Of a stretch of 64,000 nucleotides of DNA, positions 19,460 through 28,096 are shown in pieces. The stretch's first letter is position 1. Each line of letters begins with the position of its first letter. The position numbers and the translations under genes are program-made. This stretch comes from Sphingomonas azotifigens NBRC 15497 (GTDB lineage: Bacteria > Pseudomonadota > Alphaproteobacteria > Sphingomonadales > Sphingomonadaceae). The notes under the pieces were generated by a model. It was not told the DNA's origin. It saw only the letters and a list, made by a program, of their open reading frames with translations, and did no database searches. Location of the stretch: contig NZ_BCTR01000004.1 of the NCBI RefSeq assembly GCF_002091475.1, positions 27,066 through 91,065 on the forward strand. Direction: 5' to 3'.

Positions 19460-19559
19460 TCCAATCCATAATTGCCCCAGGTCGGCAGCGGTCGGCGCCG
19501 GCCTTTCGGCTGCCACCACGAACGTGATCGTGCCCGGCGACGAAACAAAGGGGATTGAG

Positions 19560-21242
19560 ATGAAACTGGTTCGCAACATCCTGCTGGCCGGCTGCTCGGC
19601 GGTTGTGCTGAGCGCCTGCGACGGCGCCAACGAGATCGCGTCGCCGGGCACGGGCTCGGTCAACGTCAACATCAGCAACCCGGCACCCACGCCGACCCCG
19701 ACGCCGACGCCGACCAGCACGCTGGTAACGCCCGCCACGGGCTGCCCGACGATCGCCGACCCGCAGGGCCTGGCCGATCGCGGCACGATCACCGGCCCGA
19801 CCGGCACCTACCGCATCTGCGCGCTGCCCGCCCGCATCGTGCGCAGCGTGACGCTGCCGAAGGTCGCCGGCCTGCTCTACCAACTCGCCGGTCGCACCGA
19901 TGTCGGCTATGACAATGGCCCGACGCCGCTGAGCAGCAGCAACACCAAGACCGTGACCGATCCGTCGGGCGCGACCATCACGCTGACCGCCGACTCGAAC
20001 GTCACGCTGACCATCGAGCCGGGCGTGATCATCTATGCCAACACCGGTGTGGCGTGGCTGAACGTCAACCGCGGCAACAAGATCCAGGCCGTCGGCACCG
20101 CCACCGCCCCGATCATCTTCACCAGCCGCGACAACGTGCTGGGCCTCAACACCGACACCTCGTCGGGCCAGTGGGGCGGCGTCGTGCTCTCGGGCCGCGC
20201 GCCGATCACCGACTGCGCCGCGACGGGCGCGACCCCGGGCACCGTGGCGTGCGAGCGTCAGACCGAAGGCGCGGTGGATCCGGCGCTCTATGGCGGCGCC
20301 ACCGCGAACGACAATAGCGGCCGCATCAGCTATGCGCAGATCCGCTATTCGGGCTATGTCCTCTCGGCGAACAGCGAACTCCAGTCGCTGACGACGCAGG
20401 GCGTCGGCTCGGGCACCACGCTCGACCACATCATGTCGTTCAACAGCTCGGACGACGGTGCGGAGTTCTTCGGCGGCCGCGTCAGCATGAAGTATTTTGC
20501 GTCGATCGGCGCAGAAGACGACAATCTCGACACCGACACCGGCGTGAAGGCGAACTTCCAGTATGTCTTGGCGGTGCAGCGCAACGGTTCGACGACGGCC
20601 AACGCCGACGCGATGATCGAAGCCGACTCGGACAACGCGCTCGACGGCGACAATCCGCGCCAGAACGTGTTCCTGTCGAACTTCACCTTCATCGACCGTG
20701 TCGCCGGCAACTCGGACGTCGCCTCGATCCTGCTGCGCGGCGGCACCGACTACACGCTGGTCAACGGCATCCTGATCAATACCGTCACCAACCCGTGCCT
20801 GCGCATCAGCCGCGCGCAGACCGCGTCGACCACGCAGAACGCGGCGATCGACGAATTCGGTGCGCCGGTGTTCCGCTCGGTGGTGTTCACCGGCTGCGGT
20901 ACCACGCCGCTGGTCGGCGCCAACAGCGTCACCGACGCGCAGGTCGCCGCGATCTTCGGCTCGGGTGCGAACAACAACAATGTCAGCTACACCTCGACGC
21001 TGGCCAACCTGTTCGTGAACGGCGCCAACGAAACCGCGGTGCCGGCGTTCGACCCGACCGCGTTCAACGGCCAGGTGTTCAACGGCATCACGCTGACCCC
21101 GGCGGGCTTCTTCGACGCCTCGGGCTTCATCGGTGCCGTCAAGAACGCGACCGACACCTCGTTCCAGGGTTGGACGTGCAACAGCGCGACCGCGACCTTC
21201 GCCACTGGCGCGAGCCTCTGCACCTCGCTTCCGACGCTCTGA
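19560..21242 (+). CDS. surface-type lipoprotein with predicted beta-solenoid, partner of the downstream TonB receptor
   Basis: 560 residues. Lipoprotein signal MKLVRNILLAGCSAVVLSAC with Cys20 as the lipid site, then a flexible linker with repeated PT (TPTPTPTPT, about 45-60). The rest is rich in short Val/Ile/Asn/Gly strands (VTLTIEPGVIIYANTG, APIIFTSRD, SGQWGGVVLSGRAPI), the texture of right-handed parallel beta-helix proteins. Paired Cys (for example ITDCAATGATPGTVACER, and WTCN...SLCTS near the end) could form disulfides. ATG 19560 has AAGGGG 6 bases upstream. It sits 77 bases ahead of a TonB receptor with the same orientation, like a SusD/SusC pair in arrangement though not in sequence. 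I cannot name a ligand. Confidence 0.75.
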   Translation: MKLVRNILLAGCSAVVLSACDGANEIASPGTGSVNVNISNPAPTPTPTPTPTSTLVTPATGCPTIADPQGLADRGTITGPTGTYRICALPARIVRSVTLPKVAGLLYQLAGRTDVGYDNGPTPLSSSNTKTVTDPSGATITLTADSNVTLTIEPGVIIYANTGVAWLNVNRGNKIQAVGTATAPIIFTSRDNVLGLNTDTSSGQWGGVVLSGRAPITDCAATGATPGTVACERQTEGAVDPALYGGATANDNSGRISYAQIRYSGYVLSANSELQSLTTQGVGSGTTLDHIMSFNSSDDGAEFFGGRVSMKYFASIGAEDDNLDTDTGVKANFQYVLAVQRNGSTTANADAMIEADSDNALDGDNPRQNVFLSNFTFIDRVAGNSDVASILLRGGTDYTLVNGILINTVTNPCLRISRAQTASTTQNAAIDEFGAPVFRSVVFTGCGTTPLVGANSVTDAQVAAIFGSGANNNNVSYTSTLANLFVNGANETAVPAFDPTAFNGQVFNGITLTPAGFFDASGFIGAVKNATDTSFQGWTCNSATATFATGASLCTSLPTL

Positions 21243-21255
21243 CGGCGACCTGAAC

Positions 21256-21297
21256 GGAGGCGGGGCGTGCGCGAAGCTCGCTCCGCCTCCTGTTTTT
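21256..21297 (+). terminator. hairpin with T tract between lipoprotein and TonB receptor genes
   Basis: GGAGGCGG (21256-21263) pairs with CCGCCTCC (21283-21290), with CG/CG pairs extending the stem inward, followed by TGTTTTT. It is a complete-looking intrinsic terminator only 23 bases before the receptor start, so it may make the lipoprotein transcript more abundant than the receptor transcript. Confidence 0.75.
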
Positions 21298-21319
21298 CAA
21301 AGCAATAAGGGGGTTCAGA

Positions 21320-24037
21320 ATGTCCAGGTCGTTGCAGCTCGCGAGCGTTCTACTTGTCACTTCCGCGCTGGTCGCGCCGTCCCTGGCCTGTGCGCAGGAC
21401 CAGGCCGCATCCAGCACCGGCGCGCAAGCAGCGCCGGCGGTGCCGCCCGCGGCCGAGCCGGCGACCCAGGACGCGTCCCAGGAAGCGCCCGAGATTTCGG
21501 TGCCCGGCGAGATCGTCGTCACCGGCCGCCGCCAGGCGAATATCGAGCGTTCGCAGCCGCAGGTCGTGTCGATCCTGTCCAGCGCCGACATCGCGCGCAC
21601 GGGCGAAGGGGACATCGCCGGCGCGCTGGGTCGCGTGACCGGCCTCAGCGTCGTCGGCAACGGCTTCGTCTATGTGCGCGGCCTGGGGGATCGCTACTCG
21701 CTGGCACTGCTCAACGGCCTGCCGCTGCCGAGCCCCGAGCCGCTGAAGCGCGTGGTTCCGCTGGACATCTTTCCGACCAACATCGTCGCCTCGTCGCTCG
21801 TGCAGAAGAGCTATTCGGTGAATTATCCCGGCGAGTTCGGCGGCGGTGTGATCAACCTCACCACCAAGGTGGCGCCGCGCGAGGACTTCCTCACCATCGG
21901 CGCCAGCGGCAGCCTCGACACGCGGACGACCGGCAAGCTCGGCTATACCTATTATGGCAGCGGGCGCGACTGGACCGGGTTCGACAACGGCACCCGTGAC
22001 GTGCCCCCCGCGCTGGCCGCCTACATCGCCAGCGGCGAGCGGATCAGCAACGGCAATGTCGATACCCAGGCGATCGGATCGCAGTTGATCAACGGCGGCA
22101 ACTCGGTCGTCCAGCGCAACACCAACATGCCGGCGAACTGGTCGGGCCAGGTGAGCGGCGGCGTCTCGAAGGAAGTCGGCGCCGCGACGATCGGCGTGGT
22201 CGCGACCGGCGGCTACAGCTCGAAGTGGCGCACCCGCGACACCATCCAGCAGACCGCTGCAACCGTCGACATCTCGCAGAAGGAACTCGATTTCCGCCGC
22301 GTGATCACCGACAATCGAGTCGTCGTGAACGGCCTGCTCGGCGTCAACGGCAAGATCGACGACAACGCGATCCGCGGCACGCTCATCTATATCCGCGACA
22401 CGCTGAAGCAGGCGCGGCTGGGCGAGGGGACGCGCCAGACCGGCGACCCGCTGGCCAGCTATCTCCAGCAGGACACCGCTTGGTTCGCACGCCAGCTGAT
22501 CGACACCCAGCTGGTCGGGGAGTTCCAGTTCACGCCGGAGCTGCATGTCGACCTGCGTGGCGGCTATGCCAATACCAAGCGCAAGGCGCCGGACGAGATC
22601 AGCTTCGAATATTATCGCAGCAATCGCGCCTCGGATCCGTTCGGCAAGCTCTACATCAACCGTCTCAACAACGGTCAGCAGGGCAATGCCGAGGTCATCT
22701 TCTCGAACCTGAACGAGAATCTCTGGTCGGCGGGCGCCGACGTGTCGTACCGCGTGCTGCCCGACATCACCGCGTCGGTCGGCTATGCCTATTCCAACAC
22801 CGCGCGTCGCACCGAGCGCCGAGACTTCCAGTTCCGCGCCACTAGCGGCCTGCAGACCTATCTGGCGGTGCTGCGGCCGGACGTGCTGCTGTCGCCGGGG
22901 GTGATCGCGTTCGGTTCCGATCCACGCAACCCGTCGCCCTATTCCATCACGCTGATCGACACCAACGAAGCCAATCCGGTGTTCGATGCCAAGCTGCGCA
23001 ACCATGCCGCCTATGCGCGGGTGAACGGCACACTGGTCACCGGGCTGACGCTCGATGCTGGCGTCCGCTTCGAAAAGGCGACGCAGACGGTGACGCCGGT
23101 GCAGGTGTTCAAGGTGCCGACCGCCTCGCTGGCGGGCACCCGGCTGCGCAAGGACTATTGGCTGCCGGCGGCGACGCTTACCTATGAGATCGCCGACCGC
23201 ATGCAGGTTCGCGTCAGCGCCTCGAAGACCATCGCGCGGCCGCAGTTCCGCGAGCTGATCTTCCAGTCCTATTTCGATCCGGACAACAACCGCCTGTTCC
23301 GTGGCAACCCGCGGCTGGTCGACAGCACGCTGACCAATGCGGAAGCGCGCTACGAATGGTATTTCGCGCGCGACCAGCGCGTGTCGGTCGCCGGCTTCTA
23401 CAAGAAGATCAAGAACCCGATCGAGACCTATGCCAGCTTCAGCGACAACGAAGTGCTGAGCAGCTTCGCCAACGCGCCGCGCGCCACGCTGTGGGGCGGC
23501 GAGCTGGAAGTGGTGAAGTATTTCGACATGGACCGGATGTTCGGCGAGTCCGCCTTCTTCTCGACGCGGCGACTGCTGTTGAGCGCCAACTACACCTACA
23601 CCAAGTCGCGCATCAAAGTGCGGGCCGAGGACCGCGTCGATGCCTTCCCGTTGACCGCGAGCAAGGCGACCGACTTCTTCCGCGACGGCGTGCCGCTGAC
23701 CGGCCAGTCGGACCATGTCGCCAACCTCGAGTTCGGCATCGAGAATACCGGGCGCCTGTCGCAGGCGACCGTGCTGCTCAACTATGCCAGCGATCGCGTC
23801 ACCAATCGCGGCGCGGGCGGCCAGCCGGACATCAAGGAGCGCCCGGGCGTGCACCTCGATTTCGTCGCACGCCAGGCGGTGGACGTGTTCGGGGTGAATA
23901 CCGAGCTCAAGTTCGAGGCCCGCAACATCACCGGGACCAAGTATCAGGAGTTCCAGCAGTCGGGTGCGAACCGCGTCTACTACAACCTCTACAATGTCGG
24001 GACGACGATCGCGCTGGGCGCGAGCATCACCTTCTGA
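21320..24037 (+). CDS. TonB-dependent outer-membrane receptor
   Basis: 905 residues. A signal peptide (cleavage near ACA, residue 25) is followed by a low-complexity Ala/Pro/Gln stretch, then a possible TonB box region (EIVVTG), a plug domain (about 60-200: ADIARTGEGDIAGALGRVTGL, YVRGLGDRYSLALLNG, PGEFGGGVINLTTK) and a large beta-barrel ending in the Phe-terminated strand IALGASITF. The form with a conserved LNGLPLPSPEPLKRVVPLDIFP stretch is common in sphingomonads and Caulobacter. AAGGGGG lies 7 bases before ATG 21320. It follows the lipoprotein gene and converges on a 2OG-Fe(II) oxygenase gene. The substrate is unknown. Confidence 0.93.
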   Translation: MSRSLQLASVLLVTSALVAPSLACAQDQAASSTGAQAAPAVPPAAEPATQDASQEAPEISVPGEIVVTGRRQANIERSQPQVVSILSSADIARTGEGDIAGALGRVTGLSVVGNGFVYVRGLGDRYSLALLNGLPLPSPEPLKRVVPLDIFPTNIVASSLVQKSYSVNYPGEFGGGVINLTTKVAPREDFLTIGASGSLDTRTTGKLGYTYYGSGRDWTGFDNGTRDVPPALAAYIASGERISNGNVDTQAIGSQLINGGNSVVQRNTNMPANWSGQVSGGVSKEVGAATIGVVATGGYSSKWRTRDTIQQTAATVDISQKELDFRRVITDNRVVVNGLLGVNGKIDDNAIRGTLIYIRDTLKQARLGEGTRQTGDPLASYLQQDTAWFARQLIDTQLVGEFQFTPELHVDLRGGYANTKRKAPDEISFEYYRSNRASDPFGKLYINRLNNGQQGNAEVIFSNLNENLWSAGADVSYRVLPDITASVGYAYSNTARRTERRDFQFRATSGLQTYLAVLRPDVLLSPGVIAFGSDPRNPSPYSITLIDTNEANPVFDAKLRNHAAYARVNGTLVTGLTLDAGVRFEKATQTVTPVQVFKVPTASLAGTRLRKDYWLPAATLTYEIADRMQVRVSASKTIARPQFRELIFQSYFDPDNNRLFRGNPRLVDSTLTNAEARYEWYFARDQRVSVAGFYKKIKNPIETYASFSDNEVLSSFANAPRATLWGGELEVVKYFDMDRMFGESAFFSTRRLLLSANYTYTKSRIKVRAEDRVDAFPLTASKATDFFRDGVPLTGQSDHVANLEFGIENTGRLSQATVLLNYASDRVTNRGAGGQPDIKERPGVHLDFVARQAVDVFGVNTELKFEARNITGTKYQEFQQSGANRVYYNLYNVGTTIALGASITF

Positions 24038-24050
24038 TCCGACGAGGGCA

Positions 24051-24077
24051 CGGCCCCGCGCTTCGGCGACGGGGCCG
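24051..24077. terminator. hairpin between convergent TonB receptor and oxygenase genes
   Basis: CGGCCCCG (24051-24058) pairs with CGGGGCCG (24070-24077) around an 11-base loop. There is no T tract. Its position between two convergent gene ends suits a shared terminator. Confidence 0.45.
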
Positions 24078-24080
24078 GGC

Positions 24081-24743
24081 TCACCAGCCCCAGGGGCGTT
24101 CGCGGAACCACTGGGTGATCACGTATTTGGTGCCGGCGCGCACCTTCATCGCATGGTGGATCGTCGCCGGGTTGACGCTGCCGTCGGGCCGCAGGTTGTT
24201 CCAAGCGAGCAGCTTGCCGGCTTCGGGCTGGACGATCTTGTCGATCGCCTTGAACCGCGTGGCCCCGCCCGCCTCGACGGCGTTCAGATAGAGCATCACC
24301 GTCCAGGTACGCTGCCCGGCGACGCTGCAATACTTGTCGAAGTCCGCGCTGCCCGGCTCGAAATAATCGGTATGCGCCTTGAACTCCTGGCCGATAGCGT
24401 AGCGCTGGCCCTGCATCGGCTCGCCGTGATCGGGATGCAGGCCGGTCAGCGCGACGATGCGCTGCTTGAGCTCGGCCGCCGCCGGGTGGTCGGCGGGCAG
24501 GTCGCAGGTTTCGCTGGTTCTGAACGCATAGTCGCTGCCGGCATTGGCCAACGTCGAAGGGCGGCGATCCGCATCGATCTGCGCCATCAGCGCCGTGCAC
24601 AAGGCCGGATCGAGGAAATCGCGGACGACGAACAGCGTCACCTTCGGGCTGGGAACCCGCTGTACGCCGGGGCGGGTTAGGATGCGCTCGACAATCGGTT
24701 CCGACGGGTGGCCGCTGCCAAGATGGACGCTCGACGATTGCAT
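24081..24743 (-). CDS. 2OG-Fe(II) oxygenase, prolyl 4-hydroxylase type
   Basis: 220 residues. The Fe(II) facial triad is visible as HTD in KAHTDYFE and a distal His in TIHHAMKV, with Lys/Arg of RAGTKYVITQWFRERPW likely binding 2-oxoglutarate. The core resembles P4H alpha-subunit domains, with DPALCTALMAQID before a double-stranded beta-helix (VMLYLNAVEAGGATRF). It could hydroxylate a protein or peptide side chain. Its closeness to the TonB receptor and lipoprotein makes them candidate partners or substrates; this is inference. ATG 24743 is used. Confidence 0.88.
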   Translation of the reverse strand: MQSSSVHLGSGHPSEPIVERILTRPGVQRVPSPKVTLFVVRDFLDPALCTALMAQIDADRRPSTLANAGSDYAFRTSETCDLPADHPAAAELKQRIVALTGLHPDHGEPMQGQRYAIGQEFKAHTDYFEPGSADFDKYCSVAGQRTWTVMLYLNAVEAGGATRFKAIDKIVQPEAGKLLAWNNLRPDGSVNPATIHHAMKVRAGTKYVITQWFRERPWGW

Positions 24744-24903
24744 GCGCCGGCTTTGCCAAAAGCGGTTGGATTGTGCCAGCGCGACGCGCAACCGCAACAG
24801 AAGCGACGCCAAATTGTCATGCCGCCTGCGTAGCGGGTGCGCGTCCACGCAGGGGCGGGCAACAGTGCAGGGTGCAATGGAACGGACGTCAGAGGAGGCG
24901 CGT

Positions 24904-26043
24904 ATGGCGGCGGCCTGGACGCCGGCCGTGTCGAGCCCGCATGGCATGCTGGATACGGTGCTGGAGGAAGCGGTGCGGCTGGAGGCATCGCACCTCCATC
25001 TCACTCCGGGCGCAGCGGGCAGCGGGCTGGCCTTCCGCATCGGTGGCTTGATCCACCCCTTCCGGGAGTTACGCCAGGAGGAAGGCGCGCTGCTCGCGCG
25101 CGAGATTCTGATCGGTGCCGAACTGGTGCCCAACGCGCCTTTTCCCCAACGCGGTGAACTGCGTTGGCGCGGCGGGCGCATCGATGTCTTCAGCCTGCCG
25201 GTGATCGACGGCGCACGGCTGGTCCTGCGGCGCGAGCCCGGCACCGGTGCTGCGCGCGGACTGGACGCCCTTGGCGCGGCGCCGGTGCTTGCGCAGGATC
25301 TCCGTGTCGCGGTCGCGACCGGCGGACTGCTGCTGGTCGCAGCGCCGGCAGGAAACGGGCGCAGCACGACCCTGCGGACCCTGCTGGCGCTTGCCGCCTC
25401 GCGCACGCGGCCCGCACTTGCCATCGCTTCGGGGGCCGAGAAGCTGACCGGCGTCACCTGGGCTGATCCTGCGCCGGGCACAGTTGCGGAAACGGCGCGC
25501 GCGGCGATCGAGCAGGATTTCGATGTCCTGCTGATCGATTCGATCACCGACCGCCCCGAGGCTGCCGCCGCAATGCATGCCGCGCAGTCCGGCCGGCTGG
25601 TGCTTGCCGGTGTGGAGGCCCCCAACGCCGTCGCGGCGATCCAGCAGTTGCGGACATGGCGGGTCGAGGCGTTCCAGCTTGCATCGTCGCTCAACATGGT
25701 CGTCGCGCAGCGGCTGGTGCGGCGGCTTTGCCCCGCCTGTCGCGAGCCGGTGCAGGCCAGCGGGTCGGTGTCGGCGCTGCTCGGCTTCGATCCCGGCGCG
25801 ATCGTCTACGCGCCGGCAGGATGCCCGGTCTGTGACGAGACCGGTTTTGCCGGGGAGACCGCAGTGTTCGAATCGATTCGCGGCGACGCGACGATTCGGC
25901 GGCTGATCAACGATGGTGGCGATGCCGCGATTCTCGCGCGGCACGCCTTCATCAGTACCCCCAATCTGGGCTCTGCCGCGCGCGCGCTCGCACGTACGGG
26001 GGTGACGACGCCCGAGGAGGCTGTTAGAATTTCTCGCGGATGA
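24904..26043 (+). CDS. GspE/PilB-like ATPase-fold protein with degenerate catalytic motifs
   Basis: 379 residues arranged as a type II secretion / type IV pilus ATPase: an N-terminal domain (LDTVLEEAVRLEASHLHLTPG), the RecA-like core and a C-terminal part with ASSLNMVVAQRLVRRLCPAC and a second Cys pair CPVC, the zinc site of GspE. The catalytic residues have changed: Walker A reads APAGNGRST with Arg153 where Lys is required; the usual GEIRD of Walker B is DSITD; and the His box (HTND) is GVEAPNA. It is also shorter than GspE. AGGAGG lies 5 bases before ATG 24904. No other secretion genes are nearby. It is probably not a normal ATPase motor, though the fold is plain. Confidence 0.82.
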   Translation: MAAAWTPAVSSPHGMLDTVLEEAVRLEASHLHLTPGAAGSGLAFRIGGLIHPFRELRQEEGALLAREILIGAELVPNAPFPQRGELRWRGGRIDVFSLPVIDGARLVLRREPGTGAARGLDALGAAPVLAQDLRVAVATGGLLLVAAPAGNGRSTTLRTLLALAASRTRPALAIASGAEKLTGVTWADPAPGTVAETARAAIEQDFDVLLIDSITDRPEAAAAMHAAQSGRLVLAGVEAPNAVAAIQQLRTWRVEAFQLASSLNMVVAQRLVRRLCPACREPVQASGSVSALLGFDPGAIVYAPAGCPVCDETGFAGETAVFESIRGDATIRRLINDGGDAAILARHAFISTPNLGSAARALARTGVTTPEEAVRISRG

Positions 26044-26100
26044 GGCGCGTAATCATCTTGCGCTCCGCTGCGGAGCCCGCTAAGCGCGCACTCCTTCACG

Positions 26101-26177
26101 GCGACCATAGCTCAATTGGTTAGAGCGCTGGTTTGTGGTACCAGAGGTTGCGGGTTCAATTCCCGTTGGTCGCCCCA
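26101..26177 (+). tRNA. tRNA-His (anticodon GTG)
   Basis: The acceptor strand GCGACCA (26101-26107) pairs with TGGTCGC (26167-26173). The base before it, 26100, is G and the discriminator is C, the G-1:C73 pair that marks tRNA-His. The anticodon stem CTGGT/ACCAG encloses TTGTGGT, anticodon GTG. CCA is encoded (26175-26177). Confidence 0.97.
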
Positions 26178-26212
26178 CTTCCCCCCTATTCTCTGAAGGC
26201 GCGGGTCTATCC

Positions 26213-27262
26213 ATGATCACCGATTGGGGCTTTCCCGATTTCGACGACCACGAGGGCGTTCACCTCTTCTCGGATCGGGCTTCCGGCCTTAGCGCGATCA
26301 TTGCGGTCCACTCGACGGCGCTCGGCGCTGCTGCGGGTGGCGTGCGCTTCTGGCATTATGCCGATCACCGCGCCGCGATCACCGATGCGCTCCGCCTCTC
26401 GCGCGGGATGAGCTACAAGAACGCGATGGCCGATCTGCCGATGGGCGGCGGCAAGGGCGTGATCCTCGCCGACAAGCCGGGTGCGGAAGTGACCCAGGCG
26501 CAGCTCGAGGCGTTCGGCCGCGCGGTCGAATCGCTCCATGGCCGCTATGTGACGGCCGAGGACGTCGGCATGTCTGAGGCGCGGATGAAGGTCGTCGCGA
26601 CCCAGACCAAGCATGTCTCGGGCCTGCCGGTGGCGGCGGGCAGCGCGGGCGGCGATCCGGGCCCGGTGACGGCGCGCGGCGTATATCTCGGCGTCAAGGC
26701 GGCGGCGAAGCGCGGGCTGGGCGTCGACTCGATGGCCGGCGTGCGCGTCGCGATCCAGGGTGTCGGGTCGGTCGGCGGCGGGCTTGCTCGGCTGCTCGCG
26801 GCGGACGGCGCCAAGCTGACGCTGGCCGATGTGCACGGCGACCGCGCCAAGGCGCTGGCGGCCGAGCTGGGCGCCGAGGCGATCGATGCCGATGCGATCC
26901 TGACGCACGACGCCGATATCCTCAGCCCCTGCGCGCTGGGGGCGATCCTCACCGAACAGTCGATCGCGGCGCTGAAGGTGCGAGTCGTCGCCGGCGGTGC
27001 GAACAACCAGCTCGCGACGCGCGAGGACGGCCATCGCCTGCATGCGCGCGGCATCGTCTACGCGCCGGATTATGTGATCAATGCGGGCGGCATCATCAAC
27101 GTCGCGCTCGAATATCTGGGGCAGGGCGATCGTTCCGAGGTGGATGCACGGGTCGAGAAGATCCCGGTCCGCCTCAACCAGGTGTGGGACGAGAGTGCTG
27201 CAACCGGCGATCCCGCGAGCGAAGTCGCCGACCGCATCGCCCAGCGCCTGATCGGGCGGTAA
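26213..27262 (+). CDS. Glu/Leu/Phe/Val dehydrogenase family enzyme (leucine dehydrogenase-like)
   Basis: 349 residues, the length of branched-chain amino-acid dehydrogenases rather than the longer glutamate enzymes. The catalytic segment is SYKNAMADLPMGGGKGVI, with the substrate-binding and proton-relay Lys residues. The NAD-binding Rossmann fold begins VAIQGVGSVGGGLARLL near residue 180. It would convert Leu/Val/Ile or Phe to the 2-oxo acid with release of ammonia. ATG 26213 comes 35 bases after tRNA-His; an upstream in-frame start overlaps the tRNA and is rejected. No strong ribosome site is seen. Confidence 0.9.
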   Translation: MITDWGFPDFDDHEGVHLFSDRASGLSAIIAVHSTALGAAAGGVRFWHYADHRAAITDALRLSRGMSYKNAMADLPMGGGKGVILADKPGAEVTQAQLEAFGRAVESLHGRYVTAEDVGMSEARMKVVATQTKHVSGLPVAAGSAGGDPGPVTARGVYLGVKAAAKRGLGVDSMAGVRVAIQGVGSVGGGLARLLAADGAKLTLADVHGDRAKALAAELGAEAIDADAILTHDADILSPCALGAILTEQSIAALKVRVVAGGANNQLATREDGHRLHARGIVYAPDYVINAGGIINVALEYLGQGDRSEVDARVEKIPVRLNQVWDESAATGDPASEVADRIAQRLIGR

Positions 27263-27271
27263 TCTTCTGAC

Positions 27272-27439
27272 ATTCCTCCCCGGAACGGGGAGGGGGACCA
27301 TGCGCAGCAGGGTGGAGGGACCGCGCCGCAAGGCGCGGTCTTTCGTATTTGGGGTACAACCGCCGCGTGCCGCGGCGGCCCCTCCACCACGCGACTTGCG
27401 CCGCGCGGTTCCCCTCCCCTGCATGTGCAGGGGAGGAAT
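27272..27439. repeat. intergenic palindromic repeat (about 168 bp, MITE-like)
   Basis: The outer arms ATTCCTCCCC (27272-27281) and GGGGAGGAAT (27430-27439) are perfect complements. Inside, GGTGGAGGG and CCCTCCACC are a second inverted pair, and CGCGCCGCAAGGCGCG plus CCGCCGCGTGCCGCGGCGG are local hairpins. This nested palindrome fills the whole space between two convergent genes and contains no ORF worth calling. The style resembles short multi-copy repeats of sphingomonad genomes; smaller related hairpins are at 6323 and 63909. Confidence 0.75.
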
Positions 27440-27447
27440 TCAAAATC

Positions 27448-28020
27448 TCACAACCACCCCGCGGTCTGCGCTGCGAGCCAGAGCCCGATCGCGACGAACA
27501 GCAGCGCGGCAATCCGGTGCACCGTCGTCAGCGGCACCCGGTCGATCACTGCCTTGCCGAGGAACACGGCGGGCACATTGGCGAGCATCATCCCCAGCGT
27601 CGTGCCCGCCGTCACCGGCAGCACCGCATGGAAGCGCGCGCCAAGCGCGACCGTGGCGACCTGGGTCTTGTCGCCCATCTCGACCAGGAAGAAGGCGATC
27701 GCGGTCGTCAGGAACGCGCCGAACCGCGCGGGCTTGGGGCTTTCCTCTTCATCGAGCTTGTCGGGGATCAGCGTCCACAGGCCCATCGCGACGAACGAGG
27801 CGGCGATCGCATAGCGGAACCACACGCTGTCCAGCAGCCCGGCGACTTCGGACCCCACCAGCGCGGCGAGGAAGTGGTTGGCGATGGTCGCGACGAAGAT
27901 GCCGCAGATGATCGGCACCGGCCGCTTGAAGCGGGTCGCGAGCAGGATCGCCAGCAGCTGGGTCTTGTCGCCGATTTCGGCGAGCGCGACCACCGCGGTG
28001 GAGGTGAGCAGGGCTTCCAA
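27448..28020 (-). CDS. TMEM165/GDT1 family transporter (candidate Mn2+ exporter)
   Basis: 190 residues with six predicted membrane segments in two repeats, each carrying the family motif E-x-GDK-T: VALAEIGDKTQLLAILLA and FLVEMGDKTQVATVALG. GDT1-type proteins move Mn2+ or Ca2+ out of the cytoplasm. I chose TTG 28020 because GGAG lies 6 bases upstream, and longer versions would run into the riboswitch. A yybP-ykoY manganese riboswitch and a hairpin precede it, which strongly supports Mn2+ export induced by Mn2+. Confidence 0.92.
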   Translation of the reverse strand: MEALLTSTAVVALAEIGDKTQLLAILLATRFKRPVPIICGIFVATIANHFLAALVGSEVAGLLDSVWFRYAIAASFVAMGLWTLIPDKLDEEESPKPARFGAFLTTAIAFFLVEMGDKTQVATVALGARFHAVLPVTAGTTLGMMLANVPAVFLGKAVIDRVPLTTVHRIAALLFVAIGLWLAAQTAGWL

Positions 28021-28059
28021 GAAAATCTCCGGGGCCGGGCGGATGCGAATCCAACGACA

Positions 28060-28094
28060 TCGCATCTCCCCGCCCGGCATGAGCGGAGATGCGA
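28060..28094 (-). terminator. hairpin of the Mn riboswitch expression platform
   Basis: On the minus strand TCGCATCTCC pairs with GGAGATGCGA (28060-28069 and 28085-28094), directly after the aptamer and 40 bases before the TTG start. It may be a terminator or a structure opposed by the Mn2+-bound aptamer; no T run follows it. Confidence 0.6.
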
Positions 28095-28096
28095 CG

